Positions 1-10,198 of a stretch of 64,000 nucleotides of DNA are shown here, one piece after another; the stretch's first letter is position 1, and each line of letters begins with the position of its first letter. The notes under the pieces are model-generated. The model had not been told where the DNA came from. It was given only the letters and a program-made list of their open reading frames with translations, and searched no databases. The DNA comes from CAVQSS01 sp963746605 (GTDB lineage Bacteria > Desulfobacterota > RBG-13-43-22). The position numbers and the translations under genes were made by a program. The stretch spans positions 4,370 through 68,369 of the forward strand of contig CAVVCH010000006.1 of the NCBI GenBank assembly GCA_963746605.1, written 5' to 3'.

Positions 1-1097
1 TCATCCACCATGGCCGTAACCATCAGATTGGCGGTTCCGGTTCCCGCCTCACCCGCGCCAAGAAAGAGGATCTTCTGATCTTTGAGCTTTCCTCCGGTGA
101 TGTGCGTGGCTGAATAGATGCCGGCCAGTGTTACGGCAGCCGTTCCCTGAATGTCGTCATTGAAGCAGCAAATCCGGTTCTGATATTTCTGCAAGAGGCG
201 AAACGCATTGTGGTTGGCAAAATCCTCGAATTGGATGAGGACGCCGGGAAACATCTCCTGCGCCGCGAGAATAAACTCGTCCATCAGCTCATTATACGCC
301 TCTCCACGTAGCCGTCGCTGTCTGAGGCCGATATACAGCGGATCATTGAGCAGGTCTTCGTTTTCCGTGCCTACATCAATGGTCACCGGAAGACCGTGAA
401 ATGGATGAATCCCTCCGCACGCGGTATAGAGGGCGAGCTTCCCTGACGGGATGCCCATGCCGTGAGCCCCGATGTCTCCCAGGCCGAGGATGCGCTCCCC
501 ATCGGTCACCACAATGATACGAATATCGTGGATGCGCGCGTTGCGAAGCAGACCAACGATGTTTCCCTTATCATTCGCTGTAATGAACACACCATGAGGT
601 CTTCGCATAATATAGCTGTACTCCAGGCAGGCCTGTCCGACCGTAGGGGTGTAGACAATGGGCATCAGCTCCTCGATGTTCTCCAGAATCAAACGGTAAA
701 ACAGGGTCATGTTCCGGTCTTGAAGGCCCGAGAGAAAGATATACCGATCAAGGTTGGTGGGCTTTCTCCTCACGTTTCCGAGAACTCGGATAAGCTGTCC
801 CTCTATGGTTTGGACCCGGGGCGGTAACAGGCCACGAATGCCCAATGCATCCCGCTCTGCTTCGGTGAATGCCGAGCCTTTATTGAAAGCCGGATCCCGC
901 AATACCGCAATACCGAGAGGAAGCCGAATCATAAGCTCCTTCTTGGCTTTCTTGCCTAGGGCAGGCGACGCGGCACCCGGCTTCCCGGCGCTTCCGCCGG
1001 CCGCCTGTTCCGACGATTTCGCTCCCACGCTGTTTTTTACCTGACGTTCCGCACTCTGCTTAACCTGATCGTCCACGTCGCCTGTTGAATTAGACAT
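1..1097 (-). CDS. maeA: NAD-dependent malic enzyme (oxaloacetate-decarboxylating), C-terminus beyond window
   Basis: Malic enzyme decarboxylates malate to pyruvate with reduction of NAD(P). The reading frame is open to the left window edge, so about 365 N-terminal residues are present and the C-terminal third is missing. Visible motifs are YTPTVGQAC (malic N-terminal domain, catalytic Tyr), ERILGLGDIGAHGMGIPSGK, QFEDFANHNAF and CFNDDIQGTAAVTLAG (metal and substrate site), then the nucleotide-binding LFLGAGEAGTGTANL. The order and spacing match the large MaeA/SfcA type. The start at 1097 has an AAAGGGG ribosome site about 8 nt upstream. The first 50 or so residues are an unusual Gly/Ala/Lys-rich low-complexity extension before the conserved domain begins. 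Cofactor preference (NAD or NADP) cannot be settled from the sequence seen. Confidence 0.9.
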   Translation of the reverse strand, partial: MSNSTGDVDDQVKQSAERQVKNSVGAKSSEQAAGGSAGKPGAASPALGKKAKKELMIRLPLGIAVLRDPAFNKGSAFTEAERDALGIRGLLPPRVQTIEGQLIRVLGNVRRKPTNLDRYIFLSGLQDRNMTLFYRLILENIEELMPIVYTPTVGQACLEYSYIMRRPHGVFITANDKGNIVGLLRNARIHDIRIIVVTDGERILGLGDIGAHGMGIPSGKLALYTACGGIHPFHGLPVTIDVGTENEDLLNDPLYIGLRQRRLRGEAYNELMDEFILAAQEMFPGVLIQFEDFANHNAFRLLQKYQNRICCFNDDIQGTAAVTLAGIYSATHITGGKLKDQKILFLGAGEAGTGTANLMVTAMVD

Positions 1098-1257
1098 GGT
1101 ATTATCCCCTTTCACATGTAATATCATAAATCTATATGGTTTCTCCGGTCATCTATTTATCAAAAGACAATCGGCAAAAAAATCTTCGATGTCTTGGATT
1201 GAGCGGCTGTCATGACCTTTCAAATCTGGATTGAGGATGGAAGATGGAGTGACGGGA

Positions 1258-2211
1258 TTACTGAAAATCTCGCCAGGCCGGTAGGCGGCCCAGGCCGTTG
1301 GCGGCCTTGACGGCCCTGAGTATCGCTTCCTGGAGCATCTCCTGAGCTAATATCCCCACCTGCATGAGACCGACCTCGACCTGTCCCACAGAAAGAGCGA
1401 AAACGATATCTCCGTCGTACAGGGTGTGCACCGGGGCGATCATCCGGACCAGGGCGTTCTGGCCCAACTGGGCGAGTTTTCGGGCATCGTGCTTATCCAG
1501 GCGGGCGTTGGTGAGGATTACCCCCAGGGTGGTGTTCTGGACCACGAACTGTTTGGGTTGGATTCCCTGTTTCATGCAGGCCCAGGTGTCGGCAAACGTT
1601 ATGTCCTGAGGACCGGTGCGGGCTCCGGCCATGATCTTCCCATCCGGATCAATCACGTCGCCGAAGGCGTTGACCACCACCAGGGCGGCAACCGTCAGCC
1701 CGTTTTCCAGGGTTGTGGAGGCGTACCCCAATCCGCCTTTGGTGGCCTGGAGGACGCTGAAGAGTTTCCCGATGGTGGCCCCGGTCCCGGCCCCGACACT
1801 CCCTTCCTCCACCGGTCCGGAGGTGGCCTGCAGGCAGGCCTGGTAGCCCAGGGCCTTGTCGGGGCGCACAGCCGGATTTCCAAAGGCCAGATCAAACAGG
1901 ATGGCCGAAGGCACGATGGGTACCCGGGTGACGGTCACATCAAAGCCGATCCCTTTCTCTTCCAAGTATTGCAGCACCCCGCCGGTAGCATCCAGACCAA
2001 AGGAACTTCCCCCGGCCAATAAGATCCCATGAATGTGAGGTACCCGGTGGAGGGCGGCGAGGGAATCGGTCTGCCGGGTTCCCGAGGCTGAACCCCGAAC
2101 ATCCATCCCGGCCACCGCCCCGTCCGGGCAAAGGATCACGGTACAGCCGGTAGGCCCGTCCGGATAGGAGGCGTGGCCGATCAGAACGTTAGGAAACTCG
2201 TTGAGAGACAT
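1258..2211 (-). CDS. P1 family peptidase (DmpA/NylC-like, self-processing)
   Basis: This 317-residue protein belongs to the DmpA/NylC (MEROPS S58) N-terminal nucleophile hydrolases, which cleave themselves into two chains and act as aminopeptidases or amide hydrolases. Typical segments are GHASYPDGPTGCTVILCPDG at the N-terminus, GILLAGGSSFGLDATGGVL, GSVGAGTGATIGK around residue 140 and NPxG-like NAFGDVIDPDG around 181. The expected self-cleavage point is Asn226-Thr227 in QNTTLGVI, by analogy with NylC, where Thr becomes the nucleophile. It is cytoplasmic, with no signal peptide. It stands alone between malic enzyme and aconitase on the same strand. The physiological substrate is unknown. Confidence 0.85.
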   Translation of the reverse strand: MSLNEFPNVLIGHASYPDGPTGCTVILCPDGAVAGMDVRGSASGTRQTDSLAALHRVPHIHGILLAGGSSFGLDATGGVLQYLEEKGIGFDVTVTRVPIVPSAILFDLAFGNPAVRPDKALGYQACLQATSGPVEEGSVGAGTGATIGKLFSVLQATKGGLGYASTTLENGLTVAALVVVNAFGDVIDPDGKIMAGARTGPQDITFADTWACMKQGIQPKQFVVQNTTLGVILTNARLDKHDARKLAQLGQNALVRMIAPVHTLYDGDIVFALSVGQVEVGLMQVGILAQEMLQEAILRAVKAANGLGRLPAWRDFQ

Positions 2212-2305
2212 TGGTATCCTGGAAATTCGGTTTTATTTAGCCGACAACCAAATTCGAACGCTGCGATCTCTGAGAGCTCGAGCGAAGCGGGCGAGAGAAA
2301 AAACC

Positions 2306-4243
2306 TCATTTCTTTAACTTTTTTCTGAGGTAAGGTAGGAGGCCGCCGGATAAAAGCACTTCAACCTTATTAGCGGTTATCTGGGGCAGCAGACGGAACC
2401 CTTTTCGTTCATTTCCGCGACGGACCTCGATGGCCTTCAGTTTTCTGATTGATTTTCTGACTCCGGAAAAGGTCAGCAGGTCTCCCTGTCCCAGCCCCAA
2501 ATAATCCTCGGGATTCTCAAACACCAAAGGCAGGATCCCGTAGTTGATCAGGTTGTTCAGATGAATCCGGGCGAAGGATTTGGACAGGACCGCCCGGATG
2601 CCTAAGAACATGGGCGCCAGGGCGGCATGTTCTCGGGAAGAGCCCTGACCGTAATTTTCTCCGCCGATGATGACCCCGCCCTTGGCCTCCAAGGCCCGTT
2701 CGGCGAACGTAACATCGAGCCGGGAGAAAGTATAACGGGAAATCGCCGGGATGTTGGAACGAAAGGGGAGAATTTCGGAACCGCCCGGCAGGATATCATC
2801 GGTAGTGATGTGGTCTCCCAGTTTGATCAGGACCGTGGCCTGGAAGTCGTCGGCCAGGGGTCTTCCTCGGGGGATCGGTTTAATGTTGGGACCTCGAAGG
2901 ATCTCCTGGCCGGTTTCCGGAGGCGCGGGAGCTTGAATCAGGGGGTCCAGGCCCTTATAAGGAGGTTTCCAGGAAGAACGGGGAAGCTCGAAAGGATAAA
3001 GAAAGGGGTCGACCACTTCGCCCTTCAAAGCGATCAGCGCCCCCACCAACGGGTTGGCCAGATAAACCTGAGCGTTGAGCGTCCCGCTGCGACCTTTGAA
3101 ATTGCGGTTATACGACCGGAAAGACACGCCCTGGTCCGGCGGGGCGCCGCCCATGCCGATGCAGGGGCCGCAACCGGCCTCCAGTATCCGGGCACCGGCG
3201 GCGATCAGGTCCTCCAGTGCCCCGGCAGTAGACAGGGATCGCAGCACCTGGCGGGACCCGGGATTGATCAACAAATTGAGCCGGGGGGCCAGGCTCTGCC
3301 CTTTTAACAGGCGGGCCACAGCGTTCAGCATCTCAAAGGACGAATTGGAACAACTGCCGATACAGACCTGATCGACTTTCAGTCCGATCAGCTCCTTCAC
3401 CGGCGCCACCCGATCCGGGCTGAAAGGCCGGGCCGCCAGGGGTTCCACCCGGCCCAGGTCCAACACCAGCAGGTCGTCGCCGGCTGAATCGGGATCCGGC
3501 AACAGCTCCCGCCATTCCTTTTCCCGGCCCCGCATCTTTAAAAAACGACGGGTCACTTCATCACTGGGAAAAAGGGAGGTGGTGGCCCCCAATTCAGCAC
3601 CCAGGTTGCAGATCGTAGCCCTTTCACTGATCGATAAACTGCCGATCCCCGGGCCCTGGAATTCGTGAATCCAACCCACTCCGCCTCCCACGGTCAGCCG
3701 GCGAAGCAGTTCGAGACTGACATCCATGGCGGTCACCCAGGGCCGTCGCAGACGGCCGGTCAAACGTATCTGCCGAATTTTGGGTTTGGGGAGGTCGTAG
3801 GGAACCCCCGCCATGGCCGCCGCGATGTCCAACCCCCCGCAGCCCATGGCGATCATTCCCATACCTCCGCAGGTGGGGGTGTGGCTGTCGGAGCCCAAAA
3901 GGATCTCTCCAGGACGGGCAAAATTTTCCAGATGCAGTTGATGGCAGATGCCGTTACCCGGAGGCGAATAATAGGCGCCGTATCGGGCCGCCGCCGTCTG
4001 CAGGAAGCGATGATCATCCGGATTGCGCGAGTCCACCTGGAGAATATTATGGTCCACATACGAAACAGCCAGGGGGATCTGAATCCGCGGCAAACCGATG
4101 GCCTCAAACTGCAGATACACCATGGTGCCGGTGGCATCCTGGGTCAGGACCTGGTCGATTTTCAAAGGGATGAAAGTCTCATCCTTTTGGGCTGTGACTG
4201 CCTGATGTTCCATTAATATCTTTTGAGCAACCGTTAATCCCAT
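2306..4243 (-). CDS. Aconitate hydratase (short, about 645-residue type)
   Basis: Aconitase interconverts citrate and isocitrate in the TCA cycle with a 4Fe-4S cluster. The three cluster cysteines are seen in CIGSCSNSS (one) and CGPCIGMGG (two). DSHTPTCGGMGMIAMGCGG near residue 120 and the C-terminal swivel-domain motif GGENYGQGSSREHAAL are also present. At 645 residues it is shorter than AcnA (about 890) and AcnB, and fits the compact aconitase form common in anaerobic bacteria and archaea. A homoaconitase or isopropylmalate isomerase is less likely because those usually have split subunits. The start at 4243 gives MGLTVAQKIL, the usual N-terminus of this family. Confidence 0.9.
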   Translation of the reverse strand: MGLTVAQKILMEHQAVTAQKDETFIPLKIDQVLTQDATGTMVYLQFEAIGLPRIQIPLAVSYVDHNILQVDSRNPDDHRFLQTAAARYGAYYSPPGNGICHQLHLENFARPGEILLGSDSHTPTCGGMGMIAMGCGGLDIAAAMAGVPYDLPKPKIRQIRLTGRLRRPWVTAMDVSLELLRRLTVGGGVGWIHEFQGPGIGSLSISERATICNLGAELGATTSLFPSDEVTRRFLKMRGREKEWRELLPDPDSAGDDLLVLDLGRVEPLAARPFSPDRVAPVKELIGLKVDQVCIGSCSNSSFEMLNAVARLLKGQSLAPRLNLLINPGSRQVLRSLSTAGALEDLIAAGARILEAGCGPCIGMGGAPPDQGVSFRSYNRNFKGRSGTLNAQVYLANPLVGALIALKGEVVDPFLYPFELPRSSWKPPYKGLDPLIQAPAPPETGQEILRGPNIKPIPRGRPLADDFQATVLIKLGDHITTDDILPGGSEILPFRSNIPAISRYTFSRLDVTFAERALEAKGGVIIGGENYGQGSSREHAALAPMFLGIRAVLSKSFARIHLNNLINYGILPLVFENPEDYLGLGQGDLLTFSGVRKSIRKLKAIEVRRGNERKGFRLLPQITANKVEVLLSGGLLPYLRKKLKK

Positions 4244-4303
4244 TGATACCTTCCTGTAAATACGAAAATTAGAGTTATTGCAGGTTGCTGGTTGCAGTCG
4301 ATT

Positions 4304-4406
4304 GTAGGGGAGGGGTTAACCGCTCATGCACCCAGCCGGGCTAGATCCGGCTTCAAAAAATTTGAATGCTTAATTCCCAAGGTCGGGAGGGGTTAACCCT
4401 CCCTAC
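4304..4406. repeat. Dispersed inverted-repeat element, copy 1
   Basis: Ends read GTAGGGGAGGGGTTAAC on the left and the near reverse complement on the right (GGGAGGGGTTAACCCTCCC, then CTAC). About 60 nt lie between them. The same architecture occurs at 13491-13591. It looks like a REP- or MITE-like intergenic element; no gene is visible in 4244-4491. Confidence 0.6.
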
Positions 4407-4491
4407 CAAAACCGAAGAGCTTGAATATTTTCATGCTTCGGGGTGCTCACCGTAGCATGGGGGGTCCAGCCCTTCTAATTCCAACCCGGCC

Positions 4492-6292
4492 CTAAAGCGG
4501 AAGCTGGACAAGCATCCGGGTCCCTTGATTGACCTCCGATTCCACTTGAATATCGCCGTTGTGATCGTGAATAATTTTGTAGGAAACCGCCAATCCCAGG
4601 CCCGTTCCCTTCTTCTTCGTGGTAAAGAAGGGCCTGAACAGGTTGGCCAAATGTTCCGGACTGATCCCCTTGCCGGTATCTGAAATTTCTATAAACACAT
4701 TGGGCGCCAGCGGATAGGTTTTGATGCGCAGGCGCCCGCCGGCTGTCATGGCCTCGGCGGCATTTTTAATCAGGTTTAAGAGGACCTGTTTCAACTGTTC
4801 GGGATCGAACTCGAACTCCGGCAGGTGCGGGTCCAGGTCGATCTGGATTTCGATTTTTTGATCCGATAAAACCGGTTTCATCAGCGAAAGAATTTCCTGG
4901 ATCAAGGGATTGATGGCCCCTTTGATTTTCCGGGGAGTGGTGGGGCGGGTAAAATCCCGTACCTCGATCAGCATGTTTTCCAGTCGGCTGACCTCATTGG
5001 TGATCAGATCCAGTTTCTCTTTTTCCCGATCCCCCAGGTTGGCCGATCGTTTTAACTGCTGGGCCAGCCCCCCGATGGCAATCAGGGGATTCTTGATCTC
5101 ATGGGACACATGGCTGGCCATGGACCCAACGGCCGCCAGTCGTTCGGAGTGGATCAATTTCTCCTGGGACTTTTTGAGTTCCTCGGTCTTCCGGTCGACT
5201 TCAATGGTCAAGGTACTGGACCAGCGATTGGAGATAAAGACCAACATCCCGGTGCCGAAGATAATCAGCAATTGGAAGATACCGATCAATAGGAACTGCC
5301 GGATATTTAGACTGCGGATCAATCCGGAGACCTCTTCGATGGGGGCCACCAGGGCCACCGACCAGAATTCTTCGGCCAGCAAAGGCTGCGGTCGCCCTTG
5401 GCGCTCCGGCGTTTCGTAAAACGGGATCGGGGTGTAGGCGATCAATTTTTCCGTCTTGGCTCAATCTGCTGCGGTGCCAACCGCTGATGTACCGGGCCAT
5501 ACCCTCTTTTTTTTGAAGGAGCTCCTGGCGGGTCAAGTCATCGATAACTTTATAGGATAGCCGGGGATTGCGGGCCTTCCGGACTTCAAAAATGCTGCGC
5601 CCCACGAATTCACTTTCAAAATGATCGAAGAGAATGCCCTGGGGATTGATGACCCAGGCGTACCCGGTACTGCCGGAAACTACCCCAAAGGTGGCCTTTT
5701 TCACAATTTGAATGGCGTCTAAAATAAACACGATGGCCCCCCGGACCCCGGTTCCCTGGTCTTTCGAAAAGGGGAGAGGGATCATCATGGGCAATACCCA
5801 TTCGCCGCCCAAAGAAAAAGTATGGCCGATCCAGATGCGGTTGGGCGAGATGGGGGTTGGCAGGTAAGGTTCCAAGGCTTTCAGTTCCGGGAGTGGGATC
5901 TCCTGCGGCTTCCAGCTCGGGTCTTGGATGCGCCAAACCGGGTGACCTTTATCGTCCAATACCATCAGGCTGAGCACGTCACCGGATAGAAGTTGGTGAT
6001 ACTCCCAAAGAATCTCTTTCGCCGCCTGTCCGGTCGTCGTTTTATTCACCTGCCAGGTTTCCCTGATGGCCAACAGGGATTTCTGTAGATGGGAAATCTG
6101 GTTTTGAATATGGTCGGATATTTTCCGGGCGAGGATAAGCTGCTGCTGATTGAACTGGTTGCTAATGATCTCCTGGGTCTGTCGTGAGGTGGAATACCCC
6201 AGGTAGACGATCAGGAGCGTCAGGGCCAGGGCGGACACATAGATCAGCGGCAGCAGTTTTTTTAACAGGATCGGGAAAGAGATGCGTTTCAT
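4492..6292 (-). CDS. Membrane sensor histidine kinase, frameshifted
   Basis: A two-component sensor of about 600 residues when the two overlapping frames are joined. The N-terminal half (5450-6292) has a membrane helix at about residues 10-30, then a periplasmic Cache-like sensor region with SGSTGYAWVINPQG. The C-terminal half starts with a second membrane helix (FLLIGIFQLLIIFGTGMLVF), then HisKA with the phospho-acceptor His in ASHVSHEIKNPL, and a HATPase with DTGKGIS and TKKKGTGLGLA. The frames meet at a run of five T (plus strand, 5446-5450), where four would restore reading (GKLIAYTPIP). Its start overlaps the lptG stop by ATGA. It has no adjacent response regulator. Confidence 0.85.
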
Positions 6293-7368
6293 TGTCGGAT
6301 ATGGAGGAGCAGGTAGCCACCAATCAACAAGAACAGGATATTGGACGCCCAGGCGGCCCAGAAGGCCGGAAAGACTCCGGAAAGACCCAGAGACCGGGAA
6401 AAGCCGAAGAAGATCCAGTAGACAAAGGTTACCCCCAGACTGCTGACAATTCCCTGAGCAATGCCGATTCCTTTTTCCCGGCGCAGAGCCATAGAAATCC
6501 CGATCAGGGCCATGATAATTGAAACCCCGGGAAAGGATAAGCGCATTTGCTGCTCCACCCGGTAGGGTTGGGTCTCATAACCCTCCCGCTCGATTTTCCC
6601 GATTAATCTTCTCAACTCGGAATAAGTCATTTCTTCGCTGCTTTTTTCTCGATAGCGAAAATCCTCCGGGGTTTCCGTCAGAGGCAGCTTAAGGACCTTG
6701 AAGACCTGGCTGCTACTGGAACTTATGGGTTGATAGGTTTGGTAGAGGCCGTCTTCAAAAGTCCAGACGCCGTCCGCCCATGATCCTCGTTGGGCATCCA
6801 ACCGCGATTGCAGATAAAATTGAGGATCGAAGAAGTAGAGGCTGACCTTGACAGCCGATTGATCTTTAAAGTTAAAGCGATCAAAGGTATAGATCGACCG
6901 TTCCCCCTTGAACCAGATCCGTTCGTTGATCAGGACGGCTCGCGATTCCATTTTTTTTACCTGGACATTCCAGATTTCCATAGCCCGCGCATTGGTAATG
7001 GGGATAAAACCTTCTCCCAGGATAAAGACCAGGAGGCTGGTCACTATAGCGAGCAGGATGATGGGCGAGGAGAGTCGAATCATGCTGATCCCGCTGGACT
7101 TGAACGCGATGAGCTGGTTGTTTTTGGAAAATGAACCGAAAGTCAACTGCGTACCCATCAGAATGGCGACGGGGATCATTTGTTTGATGATGGACGGGAT
7201 GATATAAAGAAAATAATTCAGTATCTGGTGCGGCGGGACCCCGGCCGTGTTAAAATCGTCCAATTTCTCCATCACTTCCACCAATAAGTAGATCATCACA
7301 AAGGTGCCCAGGCAGAGTAGGGTCATCTTCAAGAATTCTTTGGCAATGTAATGGGAAACGATTCGCAT
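6289..7368 (-). CDS. lptG: LPS export ABC transporter permease LptG (YjgP/YjgQ family)
   Basis: LptF/LptG form the inner-membrane pair that extracts lipopolysaccharide and feeds it to LptC/LptA. The protein has the family layout: N-terminal helices (MTLLCLGTFVMIYLLVEVME, then the signature around MIPVAILMGTQLTFGSFSKNNQLIAFKSSG split here over two segments), a large periplasmic beta-rich domain, and three C-terminal helices. I prefer the ATG at 7368 (MRIVSHYIAKEFL) over the upstream TTG at 7386, because family members begin this way. LptG is favoured over LptF by overall similarity, but the two are paralogues. Its stop overlaps the kinase start, so they are probably co-transcribed. It implies a Gram-negative envelope. 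Confidence 0.85.
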   Translation of the reverse strand: MRIVSHYIAKEFLKMTLLCLGTFVMIYLLVEVMEKLDDFNTAGVPPHQILNYFLYIIPSIIKQMIPVAILMGTQLTFGSFSKNNQLIAFKSSGISMIRLSSPIILLAIVTSLLVFILGEGFIPITNARAMEIWNVQVKKMESRAVLINERIWFKGERSIYTFDRFNFKDQSAVKVSLYFFDPQFYLQSRLDAQRGSWADGVWTFEDGLYQTYQPISSSSSQVFKVLKLPLTETPEDFRYREKSSEEMTYSELRRLIGKIEREGYETQPYRVEQQMRLSFPGVSIIMALIGISMALRREKGIGIAQGIVSSLGVTFVYWIFFGFSRSLGLSGVFPAFWAAWASNILFLLIGGYLLLHIRQ

Positions 7369-7622
7369 GGAAGAAATACTAACCAAGGGGATTTCTTTTG
7401 TAAATAAAAAAGGTTCTTCGCCCTAGGGAGCGATCGCCCGAGCATTCTGTTCCGGATCTCAGGAAAAGGGTTTTTCAAAGACATCCCCAATCTGAATCCG
7501 CGTCAATAAGAACAATCGCCCCTAAAAACAGATGCAACGCCGGATGCCCAATTGGAGCTGTCGAAGGGACCCCAAAATAGGCTCTTGTTTTTTTGTGAAA
7601 AATTAGTATTGTTCCATAGACT

Positions 7623-8666
7623 ATGACCATCCGCGAAAATATTGAAGAACGGGAAAGGCTGTACCTGTCTCCCTGGGCCTGCCGGAGCGATGAGAGCCGG
7701 GGGCGGAATCGCCTGGAACCTGAATGCGCCCTACGTACTGCTTTTCAGCGGGATCGGGACCGGATCATCCACTGCAAGGCCTTTCGTCGGCTGAAACACA
7801 AAACCCAGGTCTTTCTTTCCCCCACCGGGGACCACTACCGGACCCGTCTGACCCATACCCTGGAGGTCTCTCAGATCGCGCGCACCGTGGCCCGCTGCCT
7901 GGGATTAAACGAAGATTTGACGGAAGCCAGCGCGCTGGGGCATGATCTGGGTCACACCCCTTTCGGGCATGCCGGGGAAGAGGTGTTGAATGATATCGTT
8001 CCCGGTGGTTTTTTGCACAATCAACAAAGTCTGCGGGTGGTCGACGAGCTGGAAAAAGGCGGGGAGGGCCTCAACCTTTCCTGGGAAGTCCGGGACGGCA
8101 TTCTGAAGCATTCCAAGGGCAAAGGGGAAATTCTGCCCCAGGACCCGGAGGAGAGGTCGGCCACACTGGAAGGGCAGGTGGTGCGCATCGCCGATATTAT
8201 CGCCTACATCAGCCATGACTTGGACGACGCCCTGCGGGGCGGCTTGATCACCGATCAAGAGATCCCTCCCTATTGCCGCCTTGAACTGGGAGACCGCAGT
8301 TCCCAGCGAATTAACACCATGGTGACGGACCTGGTCGAACACAGCCGGGAGAGCCTGCCGCGGGAATTGTCCCTGGGGTCGTCGGTTCAAAAGGCCATGA
8401 CTACGTTGAGGGACTTTCTCTACGAGCGGGTCTACGAAATCGGCCGGGTGCATTATGACTTCATCAAGGCCCGGAAAGTGATCCAGGAATTGTATGGCGT
8501 CCTGATGGAATCCCCGGAACAGATTAAAAGGGAAACCGGACTGGAATTGGGGGACTTGCCGCTCGATCCTCAACGGGCCTCGGATTTCGTCGCCGGGATG
8601 ACCGACCGCTATGCGTTGAGTCTCTACGAAAAGGTCTTTCTTCCCAAACCCTGGGCCGTGTTGTAA
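7623..8666 (+). CDS. dgt: Deoxyguanosinetriphosphate triphosphohydrolase-like protein
   Basis: An HD-superfamily dNTPase of 347 residues that hydrolyses dGTP (or other dNTPs) to deoxynucleoside and triphosphate. The metal site is visible as H in TRLTHTLEVSQ, HD in ALGHDLGHTPFGHAGE and D in YISHDLDDA. FRRLKHKTQVF and TGDHYRTRLTH are classic type 2 (short) dGTPase motifs. The C-terminal half is helical. The start is the first ATG after an AT-rich stretch. The kinase gene begins 14 nt after its stop, so the two may share a transcript, although no functional link is obvious. Confidence 0.92.
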   Translation: MTIRENIEERERLYLSPWACRSDESRGRNRLEPECALRTAFQRDRDRIIHCKAFRRLKHKTQVFLSPTGDHYRTRLTHTLEVSQIARTVARCLGLNEDLTEASALGHDLGHTPFGHAGEEVLNDIVPGGFLHNQQSLRVVDELEKGGEGLNLSWEVRDGILKHSKGKGEILPQDPEERSATLEGQVVRIADIIAYISHDLDDALRGGLITDQEIPPYCRLELGDRSSQRINTMVTDLVEHSRESLPRELSLGSSVQKAMTTLRDFLYERVYEIGRVHYDFIKARKVIQELYGVLMESPEQIKRETGLELGDLPLDPQRASDFVAGMTDRYALSLYEKVFLPKPWAVL

Positions 8667-8680
8667 CGAAATTGGTCGGT

Positions 8681-10198
8681 ATGGATCTGGCAACTATCCT
8701 GACGCTACACCGAGAACCGATCATTGACGAGTGGGTTCGCCGTCTGCAAACGGAAGTGAGCCCGCGCTATAGCGAGAGGCCCCTGGAGGAATTGGTTCTA
8801 ACCGTTTCCCGGGTGTATGACGCCAACTTCGCCGTGATCCTCCAGGACGATTATTCTCAGATTGACGCCCATATCAAGTGGATTACCCGACTCCGACTCG
8901 AAGGCGGTTTTTCCCTCTCGGACGTCCAGAATGCCTATGATCTTTACCGAAAGGTGCTCGTCCCGATTCTGGTCAAGGAACTTAACCGCCACGGGCTCCT
9001 GCAGGCCCTGCAACGGATGGATACCTGCCTGCTGTATACCATCAAACGATTCAGCAATTACTTTCAGTCCCTTCATGAAAAGGAAATCCGGGAACACGCT
9101 GGAAACCTGGAGCGGGAAGTAGAAAAGCGTACCCGAGAGCTTTCCGAATCCGAAGGAAAGTATCGGGTCCTGGTAGAGGAGATCAACGACGGGTATTTCG
9201 TCAATCAGCGGGGTCTGATCGTCTTTGCCAATCAAGCCTTTTGCGATCTCCATGGCTATTCCTCCCCGGAGATGTTCGGCCGACCCTATACGGATTTTAT
9301 CGCTTTTGAATCACTTCCCGCGGTGCAGAAACTCTATGAGCAGCGGATGGCCGGTGAAGATACGGAGGACCTCTATGTTTTTCTCCGCCGTCACAAAAAT
9401 GGTCTGGCCCTGCCTACGGAAAACAAGGTGAAACGTATCCTCTACCAGGGGGAATACGCGGTGGCCGGCATTTGCCGGGACATTACGGAACGAACGGAAA
9501 CGGAGAGGCGGATCCGGGAATCCGAACGTTTGGCTCATATCGGAAAGCTCACCACCTCCCTGGCCCATGAGATTCGAAATCCCCTTTCCTCGGTGAAGAT
9601 GAACAGCCAGATCATCTTGAAAAATGCGGGATTCAGCGGCAATGATCAGCGGCGCATGGAGATCATTATTCAGGAAATATCCAGGTTGGAGCGGATTCTC
9701 GAAGAGATGCTGGATTTCGCCCGACCGGTACGGTTGAACCTGCAACCGGCTTCGATCAACCGCATCCTGGATTCCTGTCTCGAAATCATGGAGGCCCGGA
9801 TCCGCATGAAAGGGATCGCCGTTAAAAAACGATATGCCCGAAGACTGCCTTCCATCCCGGTGGATCATGAAAAAATCGAGCAGGCCCTGATCAATGTCTT
9901 CCTGAATGCCTTGGAGGCGTTACCGGAAGGAGGGCATATCGAGATCGTCACCGGACAGTCGAAAGAGGCTGGTCGAGCCTGGCAGGTCGAAATCACCGAT
10001 GACGGACCGGGCGTCAATCCGGAAGACCTTCCTTTTGTCTTTGATCCGTTCTTCAGCAACAAGAAGAAGGGTACGGGCCTCGGACTATTCAATGTAAAAA
10101 AGATTATCGAGGCCCACGGCGGCACCGGGGAATTGGCCCTGCGCAAACCCCGGGGAACCAGAGTCATTCTAAGGATTCCCCTGAGGGAAAAGGTGTGA
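8681..10198 (+). CDS. RsbRD-PAS sensor histidine kinase (NtrB-like)
   Basis: A soluble kinase of about 505 residues. The first 110 residues resemble the RsbRD N-terminal (stressosome co-antagonist) domain (WVRRLQTEVSPRYSERPLEELV ... QNAYDLYRKVLVPILVKEL, quoted in two parts). A short coiled coil (EREVEKRTREL) leads to a PAS domain at about 160-275, then HisKA with the acceptor His in TSLAHEIRNPLSSVKM and a HATPase with ITDDGPGVNPED and NKKKGTGLGLFNVKK. I prefer ATG 8681 to the upstream TTG 8672. The stop overlaps the next gene by GTGA, so kinase and sigma-54 regulator form a cognate pair. No membrane helix is seen, so sensing is probably cytoplasmic. Confidence 0.85.
   Translation: MDLATILTLHREPIIDEWVRRLQTEVSPRYSERPLEELVLTVSRVYDANFAVILQDDYSQIDAHIKWITRLRLEGGFSLSDVQNAYDLYRKVLVPILVKELNRHGLLQALQRMDTCLLYTIKRFSNYFQSLHEKEIREHAGNLEREVEKRTRELSESEGKYRVLVEEINDGYFVNQRGLIVFANQAFCDLHGYSSPEMFGRPYTDFIAFESLPAVQKLYEQRMAGEDTEDLYVFLRRHKNGLALPTENKVKRILYQGEYAVAGICRDITERTETERRIRESERLAHIGKLTTSLAHEIRNPLSSVKMNSQIILKNAGFSGNDQRRMEIIIQEISRLERILEEMLDFARPVRLNLQPASINRILDSCLEIMEARIRMKGIAVKKRYARRLPSIPVDHEKIEQALINVFLNALEALPEGGHIEIVTGQSKEAGRAWQVEITDDGPGVNPEDLPFVFDPFFSNKKKGTGLGLFNVKKIIEAHGGTGELALRKPRGTRVILRIPLREKV

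Noticed and set aside
1426..2022. 198-residue plus-strand frame over the P1 peptidase
   Set aside because: Shadow of a clear peptidase gene; Gly/His-rich composition is an antisense artefact.
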